A stretch of DNA of 6,087 bases from Candidatus Rokuibacteriota bacterium (GTDB lineage Bacteria; Methylomirabilota; Methylomirabilia; Rokubacteriales; CSP1-6): the NCBI GenBank assembly GCA_016206385.1, contig JACQRS010000021.1, positions 1-6,087 on the forward strand. Direction: 5' to 3'. Below the pieces are notes generated by a model. It saw only the letters and a program-made list of their open reading frames with translations, was not told the origin of the DNA and did not search any database. Made by a program: the position numbers and the translations under genes. This document shows, one piece after another, positions 1 to 5,981 of the stretch; within the stretch, counting starts at the first letter, position 1; every line of letters starts with the position of its first letter.

Positions 1-158
1 AGCCAGCCCCGGAGCGTCAGGATGGCGAGGAAGACCTGCGTGTACCCGACCTCTTGAAACCAGAGCCAGTCCGTGTAGAGCGGGATGAGCTGGGCCCCGA
101 GCCCCAGGACGAGGACGATGAGGAGCAGCCAGAAGGCCGGGGAGGCGCGGCGTGGCAT
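1..158 (-). CDS. UPF0182 family integral membrane protein, N-terminal fragment
   Basis: The ATG is at 158 and the reading frame runs off the left edge after 52 codons. The N terminus has basic residues (MPRR), then a hydrophobic segment at about residues 8-27 that should be the first transmembrane helix. Next comes the stretch LYTDWLWFQEVGYTQVF (residues 27-43), and a second hydrophobic segment begins near residue 43. The tyrosine/aspartate/tryptophan-rich loop (YTDWLWFxEVGY) right after the first helix is what I recognise as the N-terminal hallmark of the UPF0182/COG1615 family. These are large multi-pass membrane proteins, usually around 900 residues, of unknown function, so most of this gene lies outside the window. 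The start is 7 nt downstream of the ahcY stop with no clear Shine-Dalgarno sequence, which suggests translational coupling to ahcY. The family call rests on 52 residues only; no function can be assigned. Confidence 0.72.
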   Translation of the reverse strand, partial: MPRRASPAFWLLLIVLVLGLGAQLIPLYTDWLWFQEVGYTQVFLAILTLRGW

Positions 159-165
159 GGGCGGG

Positions 166-1425
166 TCAGGTCCCGTGAGTCCAGGAGGAGAGGTAGGCCT
201 CCTGGTCGGGAGTCAGCTCGTCAACCTGGATGTCCATGGAGGCAAGCTTGAGCCGCGCGATCTCTCGGTCGATCTCCGCTGGCACGGGGTAGACCCCCTT
301 CCCCAGCCTGGCGCCGTGCCGGACCAGGTACTCGACGGAGAGCGCCTGGTTGGCGAAGCTCATGTCCATCACGGCGGCCGGATGCCCCTCCGCCGCGGCC
401 AGGTTGATCAAGCGGCCCTCGCCAAGCACGAACAGCCGGCGGCCCCCCGGCAGGGCGTACTCCTCCACGTACGGGCGCACGATCCGCCGGGACTGGGCCA
501 TGCCCCCCAGCGAGTCCAGGTCGATCTCGACGTTGAAGTGACCGGCGTTGGCCAGGATGGCGCCATCCTTCATCCTCGCGAAGTGCGCCTTGCCGATCAC
601 GCTCCGGTTGCCCGTCACAGTGACGAAGAGGTCGCCGACCTCGGCCGCACGCGACATGGGCATCACCCGATAGCCGTCCATGACGGCCTCCAGGGCCCTT
701 AGCGGCTCCACCTCTGTCACGATGACGTGGGCGCCCATGCCGTGGGCTCGGGCCGCCAGGCCGCGCCCGCACATCCCGTAGCCAGCCACGACGACGGTCT
801 TCCCGGCCAGGAGGATGTTCGTCGCCCGCAGGATGCCATCGATGGTGGACTGGCCGGTGCCGTACCGGTTGTCGAAGAGGTGCTTCGTGTTGGCGTCGTT
901 CACCGCGATGATGGGGTACGCCAGGACGCCCTCGCGTGCCATGGCCCGCAGGCGAATCACGCCCGTCGTGGTCTCCTCCGTCCCGCCGATCACGCCGGGG
1001 AGGAGGTTACGCTGGTCGCCGTGGAGGGCGGAGACCAGGTCGGCACCGTCGTCCATCGTGATCTGCGGCCGGCGGGCCAGCACCGCGCGGATGTGGCCGT
1101 AGTAGCGCTCGCGGGTCTCCCCCTTCTGGGCGTAAACTGGGATGTCCGACTCCTGGACCAGGGCCGCCGCCACATCGTCCTGTGTGGAGAGGGGGTTGGA
1201 GGCGCAGACGGCCACCTGGGCGCCGCCCGCCTTCAGCGTCAGCATCAGCATCGCGGTCTCGGTGGTCACGTGCAGACACGCCCCGATCCGGACGCCCCGC
1301 AGCGGTTGCTCCTTGTCGAACCGCTCCCGGATCTGGCGAAGGACCGGCATGGAGTGCTCCGCCCACTCGATGCGCAGGCGCCCCGCGGGGCTCAGGGAGA
1401 GGTCTTTGACGTCGTGCTCAGTCAC
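166..1425 (-). CDS. ahcY: S-adenosylhomocysteinase (adenosylhomocysteine hydrolase)
   Basis: A cytoplasmic, NAD-dependent enzyme that reversibly splits S-adenosylhomocysteine into adenosine and homocysteine, relieving product inhibition of methyltransferases. The 419-residue product matches the short form of the family, which lacks the roughly 40-residue insert of many proteobacterial and eukaryotic enzymes. Visible landmarks: HVTTET at 52-57 (substrate-site His52), TMDDGADL at 123-130 (catalytic Asp125/126 region), GGTEETTTG at 147-155 (Glu150), NDANTKHLFDN at 176-186 (Lys181 and Asp185), the Rossmann NAD motif GYGMCGRG at 215-222, and NAGHFNVEID at 293-302 (His296). It ends in YLSSWTHGT, typical of short forms without the C-terminal Lys/Tyr tail. 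I chose the GTG at 1425 because the protein then begins TEHDVKDLSL, the usual family N terminus, and GAGGTG lies at suitable spacing; the frame stays open to 1584 but that extension overlaps metK and resembles nothing. The gene follows metK by 82 nt, giving a SAM synthesis/SAH removal pair. Confidence 0.97.
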   Translation of the reverse strand: MTEHDVKDLSLSPAGRLRIEWAEHSMPVLRQIRERFDKEQPLRGVRIGACLHVTTETAMLMLTLKAGGAQVAVCASNPLSTQDDVAAALVQESDIPVYAQKGETRERYYGHIRAVLARRPQITMDDGADLVSALHGDQRNLLPGVIGGTEETTTGVIRLRAMAREGVLAYPIIAVNDANTKHLFDNRYGTGQSTIDGILRATNILLAGKTVVVAGYGMCGRGLAARAHGMGAHVIVTEVEPLRALEAVMDGYRVMPMSRAAEVGDLFVTVTGNRSVIGKAHFARMKDGAILANAGHFNVEIDLDSLGGMAQSRRIVRPYVEEYALPGGRRLFVLGEGRLINLAAAEGHPAAVMDMSFANQALSVEYLVRHGARLGKGVYPVPAEIDREIARLKLASMDIQVDELTPDQEAYLSSWTHGT

Positions 1426-1426
1426 G

Positions 1427-1438
1427 GAGGTGCACCTC
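1427..1438 (-). promoter_or_regulatory. ahcY ribosome binding site inside a 12-nt perfect palindrome
   Basis: On the coding strand GAGGTGCACCTC ends one base before the GTG start of ahcY. Its first half, GAGG(TG), is the only Shine-Dalgarno-like sequence, with 9 nt between GAGG and the start codon. The second half is its exact reverse complement, so in the mRNA GAGG can pair with CCTC across a TGCA loop and occlude the ribosome binding site. This site also supports choosing the GTG at 1425. Whether the pairing is regulatory is inference; a 4-bp stem alone is weak. Confidence 0.55.
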
Positions 1439-1485
1439 TTCGCATCGCGCGCGAATCCGGGCGCGCCCGGTCGACGCGCGGGCGC
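1439..1485 (-). repeat. Chain of GC-rich inverted repeats in the metK-ahcY leader
   Basis: Three further inverted repeats lie directly upstream of the ahcY ribosome binding site. Arms 1463-1469 and 1479-1485 (gcgcccg/cgggcgc) form a 7-bp stem with a 9-nt loop. Positions 1457-1470 form a perfect 14-nt palindrome (ccgggcgcgcccgg) that overlaps one arm of the first and would compete with it. Arms 1439-1443 and 1451-1455 (ttcgc/gcgaa) form a 5-bp stem with a 7-nt loop. No T-tract follows, so this is not an ordinary intrinsic terminator. It could be an attenuator, an mRNA-stability or translation control element, or simply chance in GC-rich DNA. I do not recognise a SAM or SAH riboswitch consensus here. 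Confidence 0.4.
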
Positions 1486-1507
1486 CGCGGTCCGGGTATC
1501 GCCGCGC

Positions 1508-2659
1508 TTAGATTCCCGCGTCCTCGCGCAGGTCCTTGACCCGGTCGGTGCGCTCCCAGGTGAACTCGGGCTCGCTGCGCCCAAAGTGGCCGTACGCAGC
1601 GGTCTTCCTGTAGATGGGACGGCGCAGCTTGAGATACTTGATGATTCCCGCGGGCGTGAGCTCGAAGTGGCGTCGAATCATCTCCTCCAACTTCCCGCTG
1701 GGCACCTTGCCCGTTCCGAACGTCTGGATCATCACCGACACCGGGTCCGCCACGCCGATCGCGTACGCCACCTGGACCAGGCAGCGCTCCGCCAGGCCCG
1801 CCGCGACGATGTTCTTGGCGATGTGGCGCACCATGTAGCTCGCCGAGCGGTCCACCTTCGTCGGATCCTTTCCCGAGAAGGCGCCGCCGCCGTGCGGGCA
1901 GGCGCCGCCGTAGGTGTCCACCACGATCTTGCGACCGGTGAGCCCCGTATCCCCCATGGGGCCTCCCGTCACGAAGCGGCCCGTGGGGTTGATGTGGAAG
2001 ACACAGCTCTTCGGATCGATCATGTCCGGGGGGATCGTGGGCAGGACAACGTGCTGGATGATCTCCTCGCGGATCTGCTGGAGCGACACGTCCGGGCCGT
2101 GCTGGGCGGCGATCACCACCGTCTCCACCTTCCGCGGCTTGTCGTCCGCGTACCGGACCGTCACCTGGCTCTTCCCGTCCGGCCGGAGCCAGCCGAGGAC
2201 GCCCTGCCGGCGCACAGCGGCGAGCCGCATGACCAGCTTGTGGGCCAGCATGATCGGCATGGGCATAAGCTCGGAGGTCTCCGCGCACGCATAGCCCATC
2301 ATCAGCCCCTGGTCGCCGGCGCCGAGCGCGTCCACTCCGAGCGCGATGTCGTGGGACTGCTCGTCGATGGCCGCGATGACGCCACAGGTCTCAAAGTCAA
2401 AGCCGTACTTGGCCCGGGTGTAGCCGACGTCGCGGATGGTCTCCCGGGCGATCCGGGGGATGTCCACGTAGCAGGAGGTTGTGATCTCCCCCGCCACCAC
2501 CACGAGACCGGTGGTGAGCAGGCACTCGCAGGCCACCCGGCCGGTAGGGTCCTGCTCGATGATCGCGTCCAGAATCGCGTCGGAGATCTGGTCGGCGATC
2601 TTGTCCGGGTGTCCTTCGGTCACCGACTCCGAGGTGAAGAGATATTCCTCTCGCGCCAT
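1508..2659 (-). CDS. metK: S-adenosylmethionine synthetase (methionine adenosyltransferase)
   Basis: A cytoplasmic enzyme that makes S-adenosylmethionine from ATP and methionine with release of phosphate and pyrophosphate, supplying the cell's methyl donor. At 383 residues it has normal bacterial length and three similar sub-domains. Landmarks: TSESVTEGHPDKIADQISDA at residues 9-28 (His17, Asp19 and Lys20 in the ATP/methionine site), the first family signature GAGDQGLMMGYA at 113-124, GGPMGDTGLTGRK at 232-244, and the second (P-loop-like) signature GGGAFSGKD at 257-265. The C terminus shows the family pattern around YGHFGR (356-361) and FTWERTD (366-372). The ATG at 2659 is chosen because the protein begins MAREEYLFTSESV, as in the family, and GGAGGGGG sits 6 nt upstream; an upstream in-frame ATG at 2728 would run through the promoter and add an unrelated 23-residue arginine-rich tail. 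It appears to have its own promoter and is followed by ahcY, the next step of the methyl cycle. Confidence 0.98.
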   Translation of the reverse strand: MAREEYLFTSESVTEGHPDKIADQISDAILDAIIEQDPTGRVACECLLTTGLVVVAGEITTSCYVDIPRIARETIRDVGYTRAKYGFDFETCGVIAAIDEQSHDIALGVDALGAGDQGLMMGYACAETSELMPMPIMLAHKLVMRLAAVRRQGVLGWLRPDGKSQVTVRYADDKPRKVETVVIAAQHGPDVSLQQIREEIIQHVVLPTIPPDMIDPKSCVFHINPTGRFVTGGPMGDTGLTGRKIVVDTYGGACPHGGGAFSGKDPTKVDRSASYMVRHIAKNIVAAGLAERCLVQVAYAIGVADPVSVMIQTFGTGKVPSGKLEEMIRRHFELTPAGIIKYLKLRRPIYRKTAAYGHFGRSEPEFTWERTDRVKDLREDAGI

Positions 2660-2662
2660 GGG

Positions 2663-2670
2663 CCCCCTCC
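2663..2670 (-). promoter_or_regulatory. metK Shine-Dalgarno sequence
   Basis: On the coding strand GGAGGGGG precedes the metK ATG, with 6 nt between the GGAGG core (2666-2670) and the start codon. It is the best ribosome binding site in the window. It settles the start at 2659 rather than the upstream in-frame ATG at 2728. Confidence 0.8.
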
Positions 2671-2699
2671 GGTCTCGGATTTGTCTATACGAGTCACGT

Positions 2700-2728
2700 A
2701 CTCTAGCACAGGGGCTGGGACGGCTCAA
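2700..2728 (-). promoter_or_regulatory. Predicted sigma-70 type promoter of metK
   Basis: Read on the minus strand, TTGAGC (2723-2728) is followed after exactly 17 nt by TAGAGT (2700-2705). Each hexamer matches 4 of 6 positions of the TTGACA/TATAAT consensus. The bases just before the -10 hexamer are TGC, an extended -10 (TGn) element. Transcription would start near 2692-2694, giving a leader of roughly 35 nt that carries the strong Shine-Dalgarno sequence. The promoter lies in the 72-nt gap after the isomerase gene, with its -35 element just beyond that gene's stop codon. The call is by eye from consensus only. Confidence 0.6.
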
Positions 2729-2731
2729 GCG

Positions 2732-3793
2732 CTATCGCCGTGATTTGGCCGCGCGGAGCCGCCGCTTAACCTCCTCGATGGCGGGCACCGGCCACGGATC
2801 CACGCCCCGGAGCAGCGCCAGGTAGTAGCTGACCCAGTCGCCCAGGTAGATCAAGGAGAGCAGGCGGGCCAGGCGCCCCCGCCCCCGGGGCCACACCTCC
2901 GTGACCCCGCCGGCGCTGGCTCTGATGAGCTCGCCGGTGAGGCGGACGCGAGTCGCGACGGCGTCGTCCTCCTCGGGATCGCGAAGAAACACGGCGTGGA
3001 ACCCCGCCGCCAGCGGGTCCCGCCAGCCCTCGATCTCGTTGTGATCCGCTTCGGGGAGGGAGCCGTGGAAGGCGAGCAGCTTGGCAATCTCCTCGACCTC
3101 GGTTTTCCACCGGTAGGCAGCCACCGCGGTCAGGCCGCTACCGTAAATCACCGGGACCCGTCCGCGAAGCGCCAGCGCCAGCCGCTTGGCCTCGTTGTCG
3201 GCGTCGGCGCGTTCCGGGCCCAGCTCCTTGCCCATGAGCTCCAGCTCCCGAAGGGCCTCATCCCGCTCCGGCGCTTGAGCAAGGAGCAGACCGGCCGATT
3301 CCAAGAGGCCCAGCAGCGGGAAGAACAGGTAGCCGAGGGCCAGGCGAGGCAGGAGCCCGGCCGGAAGGCGCACCAGCGGGAGCCCGCGCTCCTGAGCCAG
3401 CGCGGCCAGGGCTCCGCCGCTCGTGAGCACCGCTGCCGTCGCGCCGCGGCCGAGCGCGGCCTCGAGCGTCGAGATCGTCTCTTCCGTCGCGCCGGAGTAG
3501 GACACGGCCACCACCAGTGTGCCCGGGCCGATCGAGGCTGGCGCTCCGTACCCGCGCCACACAGTCACCGGAACCGGCAGCCGGTCGCTGGCCAGGGCCG
3601 ATACGAGATCACCGCAGACCGCAGAGCCGCCCATGCCCGCCACCACCACGTGACGGAGGCTGGCCCGCGAGAGCGGCGGTGAGGCGCTCAACGCCAGAGC
3701 TTGGCGGCACTGGGAGGGAAACTCGGCCAGGATGCGCGCTGCGCCGCGGGGGTCGAGCCCCTCGGTGTCCGCGAGGAACGGATCCCGGCTCAT
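2732..3793 (-). CDS. Bifunctional phosphoglucose/phosphomannose isomerase
   Basis: A cytoplasmic isomerase of the archaeal-type PGI/PMI family, interconverting fructose-6-phosphate with glucose-6-phosphate and mannose-6-phosphate. The 353-residue product has an N-terminal SIS sugar-isomerase domain (about 30-170) with GMGGSA at 53-58 and the phosphate-binding SYSGATEET at 98-106. PRLALGYLFFPLLG (149-162) carries the conserved arginine. A C-terminal bact-PGI_C type domain follows, with RWKTEVEEIAKLLAF (228-242) and DHNEIEGW (250-257). Glu235 and His251 align with the catalytic Glu and His described for Pyrobaculum aerophilum PGI/PMI and have the same 16-residue spacing. I chose the ATG at 3793, whose ATGA overlaps the GH57 stop; the frame is open to 3976, but that extension lies wholly inside the GH57 gene. 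GGAGG lies 16 nt upstream of the ATG, farther than usual, so translation probably depends on coupling. Dual specificity is inferred from the family; it could in practice be mainly a PGI. Confidence 0.93.
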   Translation of the reverse strand: MSRDPFLADTEGLDPRGAARILAEFPSQCRQALALSASPPLSRASLRHVVVAGMGGSAVCGDLVSALASDRLPVPVTVWRGYGAPASIGPGTLVVAVSYSGATEETISTLEAALGRGATAAVLTSGGALAALAQERGLPLVRLPAGLLPRLALGYLFFPLLGLLESAGLLLAQAPERDEALRELELMGKELGPERADADNEAKRLALALRGRVPVIYGSGLTAVAAYRWKTEVEEIAKLLAFHGSLPEADHNEIEGWRDPLAAGFHAVFLRDPEEDDAVATRVRLTGELIRASAGGVTEVWPRGRGRLARLLSLIYLGDWVSYYLALLRGVDPWPVPAIEEVKRRLRAAKSRR

Positions 3794-5901
3794 TCCGCGC
3801 TCTGCCCGACCTCCGACACCCGGAGGCTGACCTGCTCCTGCCACTCCTCCCCGGGGGTCAGCTGCACGGGCCAGTAGAGGAGGATGGCGGAGCCCTGGTA
3901 GATCCGTTCGAAGCCGGCCTCGGAGAGCGAGACGGTCTCCACCGGGGCCCAGCCCACGCGGGCCGGGCGATCCCACCTCAACTCGACCTCAGCACCCACC
4001 CACTCATCCACCAGCGAGAGGCTCAGGCGGTGATCGGCTTGCCCCCGGCTTCCCAGCGACGGCCGGCCTGGCAGCCGCAGGTATCGGCCCGGTGCCTCGC
4101 CGGCGGTGAGGGCGAGGTTCCACTGGACTCCCCAGCCGGCCCTCAGCGGAGCTTCTCCGCTCCAAGTCAGGCGATAGGTCGCCCTGAGCTCAGCCGCCGC
4201 TCCCCGGACCGAAACAATTTTCTGAACGATGAGAGGCCAACTATCAGGGTGTTTTATCAAAAATCCAACTGTGATCCACTCGCCAACCTCGCCCAGCGTC
4301 GTCTCCATCCTGGCATCTCCCAGGGTTACCAGGCCAAGCTCCCACGGGTGGAGCGGATCGGGAGTTCCCGTGTCCTGGAAGAGCCCGTCGAGAAGGCACG
4401 CGCGCCTGAAGCGATCGTAATCGAGAAAGGCGCCGAGCCCGGGCTCCTTGACGGCGACGCGCTCGTGGATCGTCTGGATCCGCCCGGGGTCCGCCGCCGC
4501 GGCGGCCTTGACCTGAGCGTGGTAGGCTTCGGGCCTGCGGGTCAGCACGTCAGCCAGGTCGATCCGCTTCGGCACGTACACGAGCTCGGTCAGGCTTCCG
4601 CCGGCATGCGGGTTCAGGACCAGTGACAGCGTCTCGGTGGAGATCGCCACCTCCTCCCGACCGTCGCCGTTCAGGTCCGTGTGGCTCCACCGGATCGAGG
4701 CGGGCTCTTCCGTCTCCCGGAGGAGCCGCTCGGCGGTGATCAGCGCGTGCTTGGTGGCGCGTCTGAGGTGCGGCAGGTAGATTCCCCCGAACACCCCGTG
4801 CCAGTAGGCATCGTTGCCCTGGCCCCTCCAGAGTTGGGTGCGCGCCGCGACGAGCCGCGGGTCGTCCGGCTGGCGCGCGAGCGCCGCCCGGATCCATCGG
4901 GACAGCCGAAGCATCTTCCAGTAGCAGTCGTTCGCTTCCGGGTACTTCACCAGGAAGTTTCGCCAGAAGCCGCCCCGCAGCCACGCTGCCGCCGCCTGCC
5001 CGCCCGGAAGCGACGCCAGCTGCTCGCGGGCCGACGCCAGCGCTTCGCCGGCGTCGGCAGGAAGCGCCCACTCGCTCATCTCAGCGTAGGCTGCCGTCGG
5101 GAGATAGATGCGGTCGGTGGGTGGGAACTGATCCAGATAGCGCGAGAACATCCCGAACCTGAGCCAGCCGGTACTGGTGAGCTGCCCGAAGAAGCGCGCG
5201 AGCCACCCGCCTGCGTAGACGTGCTGAGAAGTCCCAGGCCACACCCCGAACTTCTCACCATCGTCCACCAGGGTCATGGCCCGAGTCTGGCCGCGTCGCT
5301 CGGCCAAGAGCTCCAGCGTCCGCGCCGGCTCGGCGAATGGGACCTGGTAACGCAGGCGCCGGCTGATTGGGAAGACCGCCAGTGTCTCACCCTGCTCCTC
5401 GGTGAGATAGTAGCCGCCGAGCCGGTCTGGGTCGAGGCCCGCCAGCGCAAAGTGGCTGTCGTCCACCAGCACGTACTCGACGCCAGCTTCCCGCAGCGCC
5501 TTCGGAAGGTGAGGCTCCCACACCCGCTCGGCCAGCCACATTCCCCGGGGGTGCATGCCGAAGTGGCGCCGCAGAAACTCCGAGAGGTGCTGGATCTGGC
5601 CGACTTTGTCCCAGTCCGGGATGCTCGGCAGGATGGGCTCGTGGAACCCCCCTGTCAGCAGCTCGATCCGCCCCGCCTGGGCCAGCTCACCGAGGAGGTC
5701 GAAGGTGGCCGGCGCCCGCTCCTTGAGCCACTCGAGGAGCCCGCCGGACACGTGCACGTTCAGCGTCACCCCGGGGAACTGCTTTGCCAGCTCGAGAAAC
5801 GGGTGGTATGCCTGCCGGCACGCTTCGGCAATCACCCCATCGAAGTTGCCGACGGGCTGGTGGTTGTGAACCCCGAAGAGGAAGTCCAGCTCGGCACTCA
5901 C
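3790..5901 (-). CDS. GH57 alpha-amylase / 4-alpha-glucanotransferase with DUF1925-DUF1926 domains
   Basis: A 703-residue glycoside hydrolase family 57 enzyme of the Thermococcus 4-alpha-glucanotransferase / Dictyoglomus AmyA type, which cleaves and transfers alpha-1,4-glucan chains. All five GH57 motifs are visible: HNHQP (12-16), GGFHEPILP (84-92), MWLAERVWEP (121-130) with nucleophile Glu125, LVDDGEKFG (211-219) with the acid/base at Asp213/214, and LPTAAYAEMSEW (267-278). A DUF1925-like segment spans about 305-385. The DUF1926-like beta domain spans about 400-697 and includes DLNGDGREEVAIST (409-422) and DVLTRRPEAYHAQV (451-464). There is no signal peptide, so a cytoplasmic glycogen or maltodextrin substrate is likely. 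The GTG at 5901 puts HNHQP near the N terminus, as the family requires; no ATG is near and no clear Shine-Dalgarno precedes it. It starts 80 nt after rapZ and overlaps the isomerase gene by 4 nt. Codons for residues 541-564 are unusually AT-rich. Amylase versus transferase activity cannot be told from sequence alone. Confidence 0.93.
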   Translation of the reverse strand: MSAELDFLFGVHNHQPVGNFDGVIAEACRQAYHPFLELAKQFPGVTLNVHVSGGLLEWLKERAPATFDLLGELAQAGRIELLTGGFHEPILPSIPDWDKVGQIQHLSEFLRRHFGMHPRGMWLAERVWEPHLPKALREAGVEYVLVDDSHFALAGLDPDRLGGYYLTEEQGETLAVFPISRRLRYQVPFAEPARTLELLAERRGQTRAMTLVDDGEKFGVWPGTSQHVYAGGWLARFFGQLTSTGWLRFGMFSRYLDQFPPTDRIYLPTAAYAEMSEWALPADAGEALASAREQLASLPGGQAAAAWLRGGFWRNFLVKYPEANDCYWKMLRLSRWIRAALARQPDDPRLVAARTQLWRGQGNDAYWHGVFGGIYLPHLRRATKHALITAERLLRETEEPASIRWSHTDLNGDGREEVAISTETLSLVLNPHAGGSLTELVYVPKRIDLADVLTRRPEAYHAQVKAAAAADPGRIQTIHERVAVKEPGLGAFLDYDRFRRACLLDGLFQDTGTPDPLHPWELGLVTLGDARMETTLGEVGEWITVGFLIKHPDSWPLIVQKIVSVRGAAAELRATYRLTWSGEAPLRAGWGVQWNLALTAGEAPGRYLRLPGRPSLGSRGQADHRLSLSLVDEWVGAEVELRWDRPARVGWAPVETVSLSEAGFERIYQGSAILLYWPVQLTPGEEWQEQVSLRVSEVGQSAE
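3810..3826 (-). repeat. Hairpin at the GH57 3' end covering the isomerase ribosome binding site
   Basis: The last codons of the GH57 gene contain cctccg (3810-3815) and its reverse complement cggagg (3821-3826), separated by 5 nt. In the mRNA this gives a 6-bp stem with a GGTGT loop. The downstream arm includes GGAGG, the best Shine-Dalgarno candidate for the isomerase, ending 16 nt before its ATG. A ribosome finishing the GH57 gene would melt the stem, which fits the 4-nt stop/start overlap. The hairpin is seen in the sequence; a role in coupling is inferred. Confidence 0.4.
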
Positions 5902-5981
5902 GGTCGCGCGATCAACGGTGCCGACCCGGGGGCGTGACAGCTCGCAGACGAGACCGGGATACCCCCCCGCCGCGGCCGGCC

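Noticed and set aside
1457..1485. Intrinsic terminator between metK and ahcY
   Set aside because: A GC-rich stem is possible, but no run of T follows it on the coding strand and ahcY continues in the same direction.
1426..1507. SAH or SAM riboswitch upstream of ahcY
   Set aside because: I could not match the conserved core of the known SAH or SAM classes. Only generic inverted repeats are visible, so they are reported as repeats.
1426..1584. Upstream extension of ahcY to an in-frame start at 1584 (53 extra residues)
   Set aside because: The extension overlaps the end of metK, is Arg/Pro/Ala-rich noise, and the family N terminus begins right after the GTG at 1425, which has a ribosome binding site.
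1142..2743. A 533-codon plus-strand open frame antisense to metK and the start of ahcY
   Set aside because: It runs opposite two strongly recognised genes. Its translation is rich in Arg, His, Asp, Val and Gly without any family motif, as expected when a gene with G/C third positions is read in antisense.
3794..3976. Upstream extension of the isomerase to a start at 3976
   Set aside because: It lies entirely within the GH57 coding region and does not resemble the SIS-domain family; the ATG at 3793 gives normal length and a typical ATGA overlap.
4211..4280. Internal promoter for the isomerase in the AT-rich patch
   Set aside because: The best pair (TTGGAT, 17 nt, GATAGT) matches consensus poorly and lies over 400 nt from the isomerase start, so it is not called as a feature.
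4681..5937. A 418-codon plus-strand open frame opposite the GH57 gene, and similar ones at 3517-4626, 2996-3682 and 85-702
   Set aside because: All lie opposite conserved coding sequence, have low-complexity GC-driven composition and show no recognisable motif.
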